NCBI GenBank assembly: GCA_963807735.1
Contig: CAWEDI010000036.1
Location: 1 to 64,000 of the forward strand
From: Roseiarcus sp963807735
Lineage (GTDB): Bacteria > Pseudomonadota > Alphaproteobacteria > Rhizobiales > Beijerinckiaceae
Length of the DNA: 64,000 nt
Direction of reading: 5' to 3'
The position numbers and the translations under genes are program-made. The notes under the pieces are model-generated. The model searched no databases. It saw only the letters and a program-made list of their open reading frames with translations, and was not told the DNA's origin. This document shows positions 34,684-43,351 of the stretch, in pieces (the stretch's first letter is position 1; each line of letters begins with the position of its first letter).

Positions 34684-36783
34684 CTACCCCGCAAAAGGTC
34701 GACCCTCGGCAACGGCGATGGCGAAGGCGTAGATGCGGGCTATGTCGTCGAGGCGATCGAACCGGCCCGGCGCGCCCGCGTGGCCCGCGCTCATCGCCGT
34801 GCGCAGCAGGATCGGGCCGCCGCCGGTCATCGTGGCGCGCAGTTTGGCGACCCATTTCGCCGGCTCCCAATAGGTCACGCGCGGGTCGGTGAGCCCGGCG
34901 AGCGCGAGAATCGCGGGGTACGTCTGCGGCTTGACGTTGTCGTAGGGGCTGTAGCCGCGGATCACCTCGAACGCGGCGGCGTCGCGCACCGGGTCGCCCC
35001 ATTCCAGCCATTCCGGCGGCGTCAACGGCAGGCTGGCGTCGAGCATGGTGTTGAGCGTGTCGACGAACGGCACGTCGGCGACGATTCCGGCGTAAAGCTC
35101 GGGCGCTTGATTGGCGATCGCCCCCATCAACAGGCCGCCGGCGCTGCCGCCCTGCGCGACGATCCGCCGCGGGTCGGCATAGCCCTGCGCAATCAACCCG
35201 CGCGTAGCGGCGATGAAGTCGGAGAACGTGTTGGGCTTTTTGAGGAGCTTGCCGTCCTCGTACCAGGCGAAACCCTTCTCCGTCCCGCCGCGCACATGCG
35301 CCAGCGCGAACACGAAGCCGCGGTCGACCAGCGACAGCCGGTTCGGCCCAAAGCTGGCGTCGAGGCTATGGCCGTAGGCGCCGTATCCGTGGATCATCAG
35401 CGGCGCGGTCCCATCGAGCGGCGTATCGCGCCGGCGCAGGATCGACACCGGCACGCGCGCCCCGTCGTCGGCCTCCGCCTCGATCGCTTCGACGAGATAG
35501 GCGTCGGCGTCGTAGCCGGGCGGGGCCGCCTGCTTCTTGACGAGCTCGCGCTTTCGCGTCGCCATGTCGTAGTCGTACGTCTCCTGGGGACAGGCGAGCG
35601 TGGAATAGCTGAAGCGGCAGACCGAGGCGTCGAACTCGAAGGTCGTCTCCAGCTTCAGGTAATAGGTCTTGGCCGCGAAGCCAATTTCGTGGTCCTCGCC
35701 GCTGACGAGATCGCGCACGATCAGGCGCGGCCGGTTGTCCTGACGCGTCAGCACGGCGAGGTAGTCGCGAAACACCGTGGCGTCCTCGATCAGTCGGCCC
35801 GGGACGCCGGGAAGGAACGGGCGCCAATGGACTTCCTCGGGCGTCTCCGCCGGGGCGGTCATGATCTCGAAATCACGCGCGCCGGCGTTGCTCTTGATGA
35901 ACAGGATGTCGCCGTGGTCGAACGCCTCGTAGCGAAACCCCGGACGGCGCGGCGCGATCAATCGCGGGGCGCGCGTCGGGGCGTCGAGATCGACGACGCG
36001 GACCTCCTGCGCATCGTGGCCGTGGACGTGGATGAAGGCGCGCCGACCCAACCGCGTCGCTCTGAGGCTCAAGAACAAGGCCGGGTCCGGCTCCTCGAAG
36101 ATCAGCGCGTCCGCCTGCTGCGGTTCGCCGAAACGGTGGTGCAGCACGCGGAACGGTCGGTGATGTTCGTCCTGCAACACGTAGAGCAGGCCGGCGGAAT
36201 CGCGCGTCCAGACGAAGTCCGCAGTGGCGTCGACGATCCGGTCGGGAAGATCGGTCTTCGAGACGAGATCGCGGGCGCGGATTTCGTATCGCTCCGATCC
36301 AGTCTCGTCGGCGCTCCAGGCGAAGCGCGCATGGTCGGGCGCGTGGCGGGCGTGGCCGAGGTGGAAGAACCCGCGGTCGCCGGCAAGCGCGTCGCCGTCG
36401 AGCAGGATTGTCTCCGAGCCGCCGCCTCGCGGGCGCCGGCAAAATAAGCGATGCTGGCCCCCGTGGCGAAACCGTGTGTAGTAGGTCCACGGCCCGTGCG
36501 GGGCGGGCGGGTCGCTGTCGTCTTCCTTGATCCTGGCGCGCATTTCGCGCGCGAGCTTTTTTCGCGAGGCTTCGAGCGGGGCGAGCATCGCGTCGCAATA
36601 GGCGTTCTCGGCTTCGAGCCATTCGCGGATTTCGGCGGGCAGGGCGGCGGGATCGCGCAGCACCTCGCGCCAGTTTTCCGCGCGCAGCCAAGCGTAGTCG
36701 TCGGTCCAGGTCGCGCCATGTGCTTGCGCCTCGCGCGGACGCTTCGGGGCGATCGGCGGCGCCGGACGGCGGGGGTCGGGCAT
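34684..36783 (-). CDS. Prolyl oligopeptidase family serine peptidase (oligopeptidase B-like)
   Basis: 699 residues of the S9A type: an N-terminal beta-propeller (WTDDYAWLRAENWREVLRDP, DLPDRIVDATADFVWTRDSAGLLYVL) and a C-terminal alpha/beta-hydrolase domain with the catalytic serine in GGSAGGLLMGAIANQ, the aspartate in GLTDPRVTYWEPAKW and the histidine in SAGHAGAPGR. Oligopeptidase B cleaves short peptides after Arg or Lys. The ATG at 36783 is preceded by AGGAG; the open frame extends further but without family similarity. Confidence 0.94.
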   Translation of the reverse strand: MPDPRRPAPPIAPKRPREAQAHGATWTDDYAWLRAENWREVLRDPAALPAEIREWLEAENAYCDAMLAPLEASRKKLAREMRARIKEDDSDPPAPHGPWTYYTRFRHGGQHRLFCRRPRGGGSETILLDGDALAGDRGFFHLGHARHAPDHARFAWSADETGSERYEIRARDLVSKTDLPDRIVDATADFVWTRDSAGLLYVLQDEHHRPFRVLHHRFGEPQQADALIFEEPDPALFLSLRATRLGRRAFIHVHGHDAQEVRVVDLDAPTRAPRLIAPRRPGFRYEAFDHGDILFIKSNAGARDFEIMTAPAETPEEVHWRPFLPGVPGRLIEDATVFRDYLAVLTRQDNRPRLIVRDLVSGEDHEIGFAAKTYYLKLETTFEFDASVCRFSYSTLACPQETYDYDMATRKRELVKKQAAPPGYDADAYLVEAIEAEADDGARVPVSILRRRDTPLDGTAPLMIHGYGAYGHSLDASFGPNRLSLVDRGFVFALAHVRGGTEKGFAWYEDGKLLKKPNTFSDFIAATRGLIAQGYADPRRIVAQGGSAGGLLMGAIANQAPELYAGIVADVPFVDTLNTMLDASLPLTPPEWLEWGDPVRDAAAFEVIRGYSPYDNVKPQTYPAILALAGLTDPRVTYWEPAKWVAKLRATMTGGGPILLRTAMSAGHAGAPGRFDRLDDIARIYAFAIAVAEGRPFAG

Positions 36784-36894
36784 GGCGGGCTCCTGCGAGA
36801 TGCGTTCCTTTGCCACGCGCCGTCCTCCCACGCCAAGGCTTGCGGCGGCTGCGACGGCGCGCCAGATAGCAATCGGCAACGATGGAGCCCGGCG

Positions 36895-37164
36895 ATGCCT
36901 CAGACTCGCGGACAATTTTTTGACGACGTCTCCCGCATTTTCACCGATGCGGCCGGTCTCGCCGACAGCGCTCGCCGCGAGGTGGAGACGCTGGCGCGAG
37001 CGCAGCTCGAGCGGCTGCTCGCCACCATGAACGTCGTCAGCCGCGAGGAATTCGAGGCGGTGCGCGAGATGGCGGTGCGCGCCCGCGAGCAGAACGATAA
37101 GCTCGAGGCGCGTATCGTCGCGCTGGAGGCGCGGCTCGGGGCGGGCGGCGAAGGCGCCGGCTGA
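36895..37164 (+). CDS. ubiK: UbiK-type accessory factor (BMFP domain)
   Basis: 89 residues: MPQTRGQFFDDVSRIFTDAAGLADSARREVETLARAQLERLLATMNVVSREEFEAVREMAVRAREQNDKLEARIVALEARLG, a membrane-associated helix followed by a trimeric coiled coil, matching YqiC/UbiK. In E. coli UbiK helps the aerobic ubiquinone biosynthesis complex; in other bacteria the family is also described as a membrane-fusogenic protein. It is divergent from the S9 peptidase gene. Confidence 0.87.
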   Translation: MPQTRGQFFDDVSRIFTDAAGLADSARREVETLARAQLERLLATMNVVSREEFEAVREMAVRAREQNDKLEARIVALEARLGAGGEGAG

Positions 37165-37370
37165 ATCAGCGACGCAATTGATTCGGTTGGGAGATTCTGT
37201 GGAAGACGCGGCGCGCGGGGCTGTACGCCGGTCGGCGAATCTGGAAGGAAAGGCCTCGTTCCCGCAACTCGGCGGCGAATGAGTCGGGCTCGAATCTCGT
37301 TCGAAGTCGCGGCTCCGTCGTCGGCGTCAGGACGTGGGCGCGCGGTAAACGCCTTCCGGAAGCCTCAAGC

Positions 37371-37874
37371 ATGCACGCCATCGAGAACGAAGTCGCCGAG
37401 CGCGGCGAGCATCCGGTCGACGTCGTCGAGCGCTTGGCGATGCTCAATGAATGGACCTTCGACCGGCAAGTGGACGACGAGATCGCCATTCTGGTGAACG
37501 GGGTGTGGGCGCGCTACGAAGTGGCGATAACCTGGATTCCCGATGTCGAGTCGCTGCATTTCAGCTGCGCGTTTGAACTGAAGCCGCCCGAGCGCAAGCG
37601 CGCCGACGTCTGCGAGCTCATCCGGCTCGTCAACGCCCAGATGTGGCTCGGCCATTTCGATCTCTGGAGCCACGAGAACATGGTGATGTTCCGCCACGCG
37701 CACTGCCTGGCCGGCGGAGCGCGGGCGAGCGACGCCCAATGCCAGAGCCTCGTCGAGGCGGCGATCAAGGCGTGCGAAACTTATTACCAATCGTTCCAGT
37801 TTGTTCTGTGGGCGGCCCGGACCCCGCGCGAGGCGATGGATTTTGCGATGTTCGAGACCAAGGGGGCGGCTTGA
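37371..37874 (+). CDS. YbjN domain-containing protein
   Basis: 167 residues of the type III secretion chaperone-like YbjN fold: EWTFDRQVDDEIAILVNGVWARYEVAITWIPDVESLHFSCAFELKPP followed by helices LIRLVNAQMWLGHFDLWSHENMVMFRHAHCLAG. The function of YbjN proteins is poorly known (regulation of motility and stress in E. coli). In many alphaproteobacteria proC follows; here an HTH gene follows instead. The 206 bases upstream hold no other gene. Confidence 0.85.
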   Translation: MHAIENEVAERGEHPVDVVERLAMLNEWTFDRQVDDEIAILVNGVWARYEVAITWIPDVESLHFSCAFELKPPERKRADVCELIRLVNAQMWLGHFDLWSHENMVMFRHAHCLAGGARASDAQCQSLVEAAIKACETYYQSFQFVLWAARTPREAMDFAMFETKGAA

Positions 37875-37896
37875 CGATCAGGATCGGAAATTGAGC

Positions 37897-38277
37897 ATGA
37901 GCCCTGAACTGAGACCGATCCGCAACGAAGAAGATTATCAGGCCGCCCTTGTAGACCTGGAGCGCCTTTGGGGCGCAAGGAACGGTACGCCCGAGGGAGA
38001 CCGCCTGGATGTTCTAGCGACGCTGATCGACGCCTACGAGGCCCAACATTTTCCAATGGATGCGCCTGATCCGATCGAAGCGATCCTTTTTAGGTTGGAG
38101 CAGCAGGGCCTTACCCGAAAAGACCTCGAACCGATCCTGGGGTCTCGCAACCGCGTCTCGGAAGTGCTCAATCGGAAGCGCGGGTTGTCGCTCGATATGA
38201 TCCGAAAACTGCACGAGCGCCTGGACATACCCGCTGAAGTCCTTATCCGTCACGTTGGAACCACCACGGCTGCCTGA
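37897..38277 (+). CDS. HigA-type HTH antitoxin-like protein without a toxin partner
   Basis: 126 residues: RPIRNEEDYQAALVDLERLWGARNGTPEGDRLDVLATLIDAYEAQHFPMDAPDPIEAILFRLEQQGLTRKDLEPILGSRNRVSEVLNRKRGLSLDMIRKLHERLDIPAEVLI is the HigA (COG5499) plan of a helical front part and a C-terminal XRE-type HTH at about 70-120. No HigB/RelE toxin is upstream or downstream; ybjN precedes it and the next gene converges with zero spacing. It may act as an orphan regulator. Confidence 0.83.
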   Translation: MSPELRPIRNEEDYQAALVDLERLWGARNGTPEGDRLDVLATLIDAYEAQHFPMDAPDPIEAILFRLEQQGLTRKDLEPILGSRNRVSEVLNRKRGLSLDMIRKLHERLDIPAEVLIRHVGTTTAA

Positions 38278-39186
38278 TTAGACGCGCGCGTAAATGGCCT
38301 CCAACGGCGCGCCGTCGCTCCGCGACGCGAGCCCGCGTGCGATCAAATCTTCGAGATGGGCGAGAGTCGACAGCGCCGCTGCGCCCTTCAGCCGGGGCGC
38401 CAGGCCGACGTAGTTCTTGTCGACGATCTCGGCGATCGTCGTCGGCCCCGCCTCCAGCCGCGCCAGGATCGCGCTCTCGCGCTGGCGGCGATGGGTGATG
38501 AGGCCGCGCACATAGCGCTTGGGATCGCGCACCGGGCCGCCGTGGCCCGGCCAGTAGATCGTCTCGCCGCGGTCGCGCAGCTTCTCCAGGCTCGCAATGT
38601 AGTCGCCCATTGAACCGTCCGGCGGGGCGACTACCGAGGTCGACCACGCCATCACGTGATCGCCGCTGAACAGCGCGTCGCCCCAGACGAAGCAGAGGTG
38701 GTTGGCGGCGTGGCCGGGCGTCGCCAGCGCCGTCAGGCTGTGGTCGCCGAACCGGATGCTTTCGCCCTCGGCGAGGACTTGGGTCGGCGCGTAGGTCAGA
38801 TCGTGCGCGGCGTCGAGGCCCTGCGGCGCGCCGGGGCGGGGAATGTGCGGCCGTGCGCCGACCAGTTCCGCGCCCGTCGCCGCCGCCAGCCGACCCGCCA
38901 GCGCGCTATGGTCGCGGTGGGTGTGCGTGACGACGACGTAGGCGACCCGCTGCCCCGCCGCCGCCGCGAGCAGCCGCGCCAGGTGGTTTTCGTCGTCGGG
39001 CCCGGGGTCGAGGATCGCCAGTTCGCCCTCGCCGACGATGTAGCTGCACGTGCCCGTGTAGGTGAACGGCGACGGATTGGGCGCGACGAGCCGCCGCAAC
39101 CCGGCGCCGACGGTCTCCACCACGCCGCTCGGCGGGGCTTCGGGCGTTTCGTTCACGATGGCGTCTCCGGCGATTGGCGCCCGCAT
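38278..39186 (-). CDS. MBL-fold metallo-hydrolase (LACTB2-like)
   Basis: 302 residues. The metal-binding motif THTHRDH is at 87-93, with the further ligands in ATPGHAANHLCF, GDALFSGDHVM and YWPGHGGPV. A C-terminal winged-helix region (RQRESAILARLEAGPTTIAEIVDKNY) is typical of the LACTB2/glyoxalase II-like group, which includes endoribonucleases. Reaction unknown here. Its stop codon abuts that of the convergent HTH gene. An ATG at the annotated start gives 11 poorly conserved residues before a second initiator possibility. Confidence 0.88.
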   Translation of the reverse strand: MRAPIAGDAIVNETPEAPPSGVVETVGAGLRRLVAPNPSPFTYTGTCSYIVGEGELAILDPGPDDENHLARLLAAAAGQRVAYVVVTHTHRDHSALAGRLAAATGAELVGARPHIPRPGAPQGLDAAHDLTYAPTQVLAEGESIRFGDHSLTALATPGHAANHLCFVWGDALFSGDHVMAWSTSVVAPPDGSMGDYIASLEKLRDRGETIYWPGHGGPVRDPKRYVRGLITHRRQRESAILARLEAGPTTIAEIVDKNYVGLAPRLKGAAALSTLAHLEDLIARGLASRSDGAPLEAIYARV

Positions 39187-39227
39187 ACGGCGCTCTCTAT
39201 AACGCTAGCGCAACGTAGGGGCACCGT

Positions 39228-39710
39228 ATGGCGGAGAGAAGCGAAACGAAACCCGGCCGCGAGCAGGCGCCCGGTCGCGAGCTTTTTCCCATCTTCGTCC
39301 CGCTGTCGACGCGCTGGAAGGACAACGACCCCTACGGCCATCTCAACAACGTCGTCTACTACGAGCTGTTCGACGCCGCCGTGAACGAGCTTCTCATCGA
39401 CCGCGGCCTGCTCGACCCCGCGACCAGCGCCGTAATCGGGCTCGTCGTCGACAGCCGCTGCCGGTTTTTCGCCTCGCTGGCATTCCCGGATAAGGTCGAA
39501 GTCGGCGTGCTGGTCGAGGCGATCGGCCGCTCCTCGGTGAACTATCGGCTGGCGGTGTTCAGGGCCGGCGCGGCGACGGCCGCGGCGGATGGGCGTTACA
39601 CCCACGTCTATGTCGAGCGCGCGACGGGCAAACCCGTCGCCATTCCCGAGCCGCACCGTAAAGCGATGACGGCGTGGAGCCGCGTTGCCGACGACCGCGC
39701 CGACGGATAG
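39228..39710 (+). CDS. Acyl-CoA thioesterase of the 4-hydroxybenzoyl-CoA thioesterase family
   Basis: 160 residues of a single hotdog fold: STRWKDNDPYGHLNNVVYYELFDAAVNELL contains the family motif DxxGHLNN with the catalytic aspartate, followed by VVDSRCRFFASLAFPDKVEVGVLVEAIGRSSVNYRLAVF. Enzymes of this group hydrolyse acyl-CoA thioesters in the cytoplasm; chain specificity cannot be inferred. Divergent from the MBL gene and 37 bases ahead of the guanylyltransferase gene. Confidence 0.88.
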   Translation: MAERSETKPGREQAPGRELFPIFVPLSTRWKDNDPYGHLNNVVYYELFDAAVNELLIDRGLLDPATSAVIGLVVDSRCRFFASLAFPDKVEVGVLVEAIGRSSVNYRLAVFRAGAATAAADGRYTHVYVERATGKPVAIPEPHRKAMTAWSRVADDRADG

Positions 39711-39747
39711 ATGAAGCTCCGCTGTCAAGCGCCAGGACTCAAGCCGC

Positions 39748-41163
39748 ATGTCGACAAAAATCCTTCCGGTCATCATGTGCGGCGGCGCCGGCACGCGCGT
39801 GTGGCCGGAATCGCGCGAGACGATGCCGAAGCAGTTCATCGCGCTGATCGGCGCCCGCTCGACGTTCCAGGAGACGGTCGCGCGCGTCACCGGGCCGATG
39901 TTCGAAGCCCCGATCGTCATCACCAATCACGATTACCGCTTCCTGGTGAAAGAGCAGCTCGACGAGATCGGCGCCGCCGCGACCATCGTCACCGAGCCGG
40001 TTCGGCGCGACTCGGGGCCGGCGGTCGCGGTCGCGGCGACGCTCGCCGCCGATCGGGGTCCGGAGACCCTCGTCGCGGTGTTCGCCGCCGATCATGTCGT
40101 GACCAAGCTCGACGCGTTCCTCGAGGTTTGCGGCAAGGCGGCGCGGGCCGCGGCGCGCGGCTACATCGTCACCCTCGGCGTCAAGCCGACGGAGCCGGCG
40201 ATCGGCTATGGCTATATCCGCCCCGGCGCCGCGCTCGACGACGACGCCTACGGCGTCGAGGCGTTCGTCGAGAAGCCGGACCGCGAAACCGCCGAGCGCT
40301 ATGTCGCCAACGGCTACCTCTGGAACTCCGGCAATTTCGTCTTCCGCGCCGATACGATGATCGAGGAGTTGCAAGCCTTTGAGCCGGAGATGGCGCGCGC
40401 CGCCGCCGCCTGCGTCGCCTCGGCCAAGACCGATCTGGATTTTCTCGCGCTCGACGTCGCCAGTTTCGGCGCCTCGCCGAAGAAGTCGATCGACTATGCG
40501 GTGATGGAGCGCACCCAGCGCGCCGCCGTGGTGCCGGCCGACATCGGCTGGTCGGACGTCGGCAACTGGGATGCGGTCTGGAAACTGTCCGACCGCGACG
40601 TCCACGGCAACTCGTTCCATGGCGACGACACGTTCGCCATCGATTCCACGAACATCCACGTCCGTTCCAGCGGCTTGCTGACCGCGGCGGTCGGGGTCAA
40701 GGACGTGATCATCGTCACGACGCAGGACGCCGTGCTGGTGCTCGGCCGCGACCAGGGCGACCGCGTCAAGGAGGTCGTCGAGGCGCTGAAAGCCCGCAAG
40801 CGCCGCGAGGCGACCGAGCACAAGCGCATGTATCGGCCCTGGGGCTATTACCAGTCGATCGACCACGGGGCGCGCTATCAGGTCAAGCGCATCGTCGTGA
40901 CCCCGGGCCGGCGGCTCTCCTTACAAAAGCACTACCACCGCGCCGAGCATTGGATCGTCGTCAAGGGCACGGCGGAGGTCACTTGCGGCGAGCAGGTGAA
41001 GATCGTCCACGAAAACGAGTCGATCTACCTGCCGATCGGCTCCACGCACCGGCTCGCCAATCCGGGCAAGATCAATCTGGAGCTGATCGAGGTGCAGACC
41101 GGGTCCTATCTTGGCGAGGACGACATCGTCCGGATCGAGGATGTCTACAACCGAACGGTCTGA
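39748..41163 (+). CDS. Mannose-1-phosphate guanylyltransferase / mannose-6-phosphate isomerase
   Basis: 471 residues, bifunctional type II PMI-GMP as in ManC/AlgA/XanB. The nucleotidyltransferase domain has MCGGAGTRVWPESRETMPKQFIAL and the sugar-binding FVEKPDRETAERY; the C-terminal cupin (about 355-465) has MYRPWGYYQSIDHGARYQVKRIVVTPGRRLSLQKHYHRAEHWIVVKGTAEVT. It makes GDP-mannose for surface polysaccharides. The glycosyltransferase at 31.3 kb could use such donors, but they are not in one operon. Confidence 0.95.
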   Translation: MSTKILPVIMCGGAGTRVWPESRETMPKQFIALIGARSTFQETVARVTGPMFEAPIVITNHDYRFLVKEQLDEIGAAATIVTEPVRRDSGPAVAVAATLAADRGPETLVAVFAADHVVTKLDAFLEVCGKAARAAARGYIVTLGVKPTEPAIGYGYIRPGAALDDDAYGVEAFVEKPDRETAERYVANGYLWNSGNFVFRADTMIEELQAFEPEMARAAAACVASAKTDLDFLALDVASFGASPKKSIDYAVMERTQRAAVVPADIGWSDVGNWDAVWKLSDRDVHGNSFHGDDTFAIDSTNIHVRSSGLLTAAVGVKDVIIVTTQDAVLVLGRDQGDRVKEVVEALKARKRREATEHKRMYRPWGYYQSIDHGARYQVKRIVVTPGRRLSLQKHYHRAEHWIVVKGTAEVTCGEQVKIVHENESIYLPIGSTHRLANPGKINLELIEVQTGSYLGEDDIVRIEDVYNRTV

Positions 41164-41323
41164 GGTAGGCTTCGGCCGCCGGGAGGGAAGCACGTTTGCG
41201 CGCGGGGAATTGCGATTGGCGGCGCCGTCGTCGGATAGATTGTTGCGTTTCAACGCCGCCGCTTTATAAACTTGTCGTATATTCGGCTATCGATGGGCGC
41301 CGTTGGTTTCCGGGCGTGGTCAA

Positions 41324-41782
41324 ATGCAGGCTATCCTTTCCGCTTGGTTCTGGGTTAACATTGCCGCGCCCGTGGTTCTGCCTATAGTATTGCTGCTTAT
41401 ATTTCAGTTATTGCCAATACCGGACCCGCCGGAGACACTCCATATCATGAGTGCATTGAAAGATGCTCAACTGTGCTGGGCAGTTATCGCAATGGGGGCG
41501 TCTTTAATTTACGAAATTACGCAATCAAATCCGGCTCTCCCACAACCCTTATTGACGATCTCCGTAGCAGGGCTGGTCGTAACTATCATTCCGTCGATGG
41601 TGATGGCGTCTGGCGGCGCCGTATTCAATACCAAGCTTTTGCAAATCACGCCGCAATCTGGAAAAATCTCAGTCTGGGCATGGATGAAACACTATAGAAT
41701 GTTCGTGGGTTCGGCTGTTTTTACTGCGATCGCCGCCATAAATTACACCTCTGTGCATTTCGCTCTTCCTCCCGCCCCGTAA
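41324..41782 (+). CDS. Unknown four-helix membrane protein
   Basis: 152 residues with four hydrophobic segments (about 8-30, 50-68, 78-98 and 125-145) separated by short loops; PDPPETLHIM and LQITPQSGKISVWAWMKHYRM are the longer loops. No family recognised. The gene and the next one use clearly more A/T than the neighbours (many AAT, TTA, ATA codons), suggesting recent transfer or a phage/plasmid origin. ATG at 41324 is the second in-frame initiator and has no clear ribosome site; the alternative at 41303 is not ATG. Confidence 0.6.
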   Translation: MQAILSAWFWVNIAAPVVLPIVLLLIFQLLPIPDPPETLHIMSALKDAQLCWAVIAMGASLIYEITQSNPALPQPLLTISVAGLVVTIIPSMVMASGGAVFNTKLLQITPQSGKISVWAWMKHYRMFVGSAVFTAIAAINYTSVHFALPPAP

Positions 41783-41795
41783 CCGGATTTGGATC

Positions 41796-41963
41796 ATGGA
41801 AAAAAGCGATAGCAACCCAGCCGGTTGGAACAGTAACCGCATCAAAGACATACTCATCTGGATCGCGGCTGTTGTCATGGCGATTTCCGTCGGACTGACT
41901 CTCGTGACGCTGCATTCAGTCAAGGTATTTAACGCGGAGAAATCGAAGGAGATCGGGCTGTGA
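41796..41963 (+). CDS. Unknown 55-residue single-pass membrane protein
   Basis: Starts MEKSDSNPAGWNSNRIKDIL, has one membrane helix (about 20-41, IWIAAVVMAISVGLTLVTLH) and ends KSKEIGL. It begins 13 bases after the preceding membrane gene and shares its lower GC, so the two probably form one small transcript. GGATC lies before the ATG. It is too short for confident family assignment; a subunit or regulator of the neighbouring membrane protein is a guess. Confidence 0.5.
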   Translation: MEKSDSNPAGWNSNRIKDILIWIAAVVMAISVGLTLVTLHSVKVFNAEKSKEIGL

Positions 41964-41981
41964 TTCTTCAGGATTGAAGGC

Positions 41982-42713
41982 ATGGCGCCGGTCGCGCTGG
42001 TCACCGGAGCGGGTCGGCGCATTGGCGCCGACATCTCGCGAGCACTTGCGCGCGGCGGCTACAAAGTCGCCCTCCTCGCCAACGCCTCGCTGAGCTCGGC
42101 TGAGGCGCTTGCGAGCGAAGTCGGCGGCCGAGCGTTCCGCGCCGATCTGGCCGATCCCGAGGCGGCCGCTCGCGTCCTAGGCGAGGCCGCCGCCGCGATG
42201 GGGCCGATTGATCTTCTGGTCAACAACGCCGCGCTGTTCGAGGACGATTCGATCGACCGGCTCGATCTCGGTCTGTGGCGACGGCAATTCGCGGTCGATC
42301 TGGAATCGCCAGTGTTTTTGATCGGCGCGTTCGCCGCGCAATTGCCCGAGGGGCGCGAAGGCGCCGTCGTGAATGTGATCGACCAGCGCGTCTTGAAGCT
42401 GACGCCGGAATATCTGTCCTACACGTTGGCGAAATCGGCGCTGTGGACCGCCACTCGGACGTTGGCGCAAGCGCTCGCGCCGCGCATCCGCGTCAACGCC
42501 ATCGGCCCCGGCCCGACCTACGCGAGCGTGCGCGAGGGCGAAGCGGGGCTCGCGCATGAGGCGGCCGGGACGCTGCTGCAACGCGCCGTCGCCGGCGAGG
42601 AGATCGCCGACGCCGTGCTCTATCTGGCGCGTGCCCGCAACGTGACCGGACAGATCCTTTGCGTCGACGCCGGTCAGCACCTCGGCTGGCGCACGCCCGA
42701 CATCGTGACGTAA
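41982..42713 (+). CDS. SDR oxidoreductase, FolM/pteridine-reductase-like
   Basis: 243 residues. The cofactor loop is TGAGRRIGADI, with Arg-Arg rather than the usual Arg-Gly, a feature of pteridine reductase/FolM-type SDRs that prefer NADPH. NNAALFEDDSIDRL, YTLAKSALW (catalytic Tyr and Lys), NAIGPGPT and the end GQILCVDAGQHLGW complete the family pattern. FolM reduces dihydromonapterin or dihydrofolate. Whether this member does so is inference from the motif. Confidence 0.85.
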   Translation: MAPVALVTGAGRRIGADISRALARGGYKVALLANASLSSAEALASEVGGRAFRADLADPEAAARVLGEAAAAMGPIDLLVNNAALFEDDSIDRLDLGLWRRQFAVDLESPVFLIGAFAAQLPEGREGAVVNVIDQRVLKLTPEYLSYTLAKSALWTATRTLAQALAPRIRVNAIGPGPTYASVREGEAGLAHEAAGTLLQRAVAGEEIADAVLYLARARNVTGQILCVDAGQHLGWRTPDIVT

Positions 42714-42793
42714 CGCCCGCCCGCGAATCGCCTTGCGCATTCCCCTTGAACCTTTCACGTTGCCGCCGCGAGAAATGAGCGGGGCGGAAGACC

Positions 42794-43351
42794 TTGGCGG
42801 GGACGGACGGCGACCTCATTCGGCGGATCTATGCGGGCGACCAACTCGCGTTGCAGACGCTCTACGCGCGCCATCACGTAAAAATCTTCCGTTTCGCGAT
42901 GCGGATGGTTCCGTCCGAGGCGATGGCGGAGGATGTGGTGAGCGAGGTTTTTCTGCATGTCTGGCGCAACGCCGCCTCGTTCGAGGGCAGGTCGGAAGCC
43001 TCGACGTTCTTGCTCGCGATCGCGCGCAACAAAGCCTATTCGCATCTGCGCAAACGCCGCCACGACGAGCTGGATGACGAGCAGGCGGCGGCGATCGAGG
43101 ACCCCGGCGGCGCGCCCGAAGCCGCGTTGCAGAAGAAGAACAAGGGCGAAGCGCTCCGCGCCTGCCTCGACAGGCTGAGCCGGGAACAGCGCGAGGTCAT
43201 GGACCTCGCCTATTACCACGACAAGTCGATCGAGGACGTCGCCGAGATCGTCGGCATCCCCGCCGGCACGGTGAAGACGCGCATGTTCCACGCGCGCAAG
43301 CGGTTGGCGGAGCTGGCGACGGCGGCCGGTCTCGACAGGGGATGGCCATGA
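42794..43351 (+). CDS. ECF-family RNA polymerase sigma factor
   Basis: 185 residues. Region 2 (about 10-75) shows LQTLYARHHVKIFRFAMRMVPSEAMAEDVVSEVFLHVWRNAASFEG and region 4 (about 125-175) LSREQREVMDLAYYHDKSIEDVAEIVGIPAGTVKTRMFHARKRLAEL. The initiation codon appears to be TTG at 42794: an ATG nearby (42775) is out of frame and no other initiator fits before region 2. It overlaps the anti-sigma gene by four bases. The regulon is unknown; the pair resembles the FecI-independent groups with a short anti-sigma factor. Confidence 0.93.
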   Translation: MAGTDGDLIRRIYAGDQLALQTLYARHHVKIFRFAMRMVPSEAMAEDVVSEVFLHVWRNAASFEGRSEASTFLLAIARNKAYSHLRKRRHDELDDEQAAAIEDPGGAPEAALQKKNKGEALRACLDRLSREQREVMDLAYYHDKSIEDVAEIVGIPAGTVKTRMFHARKRLAELATAAGLDRGWP

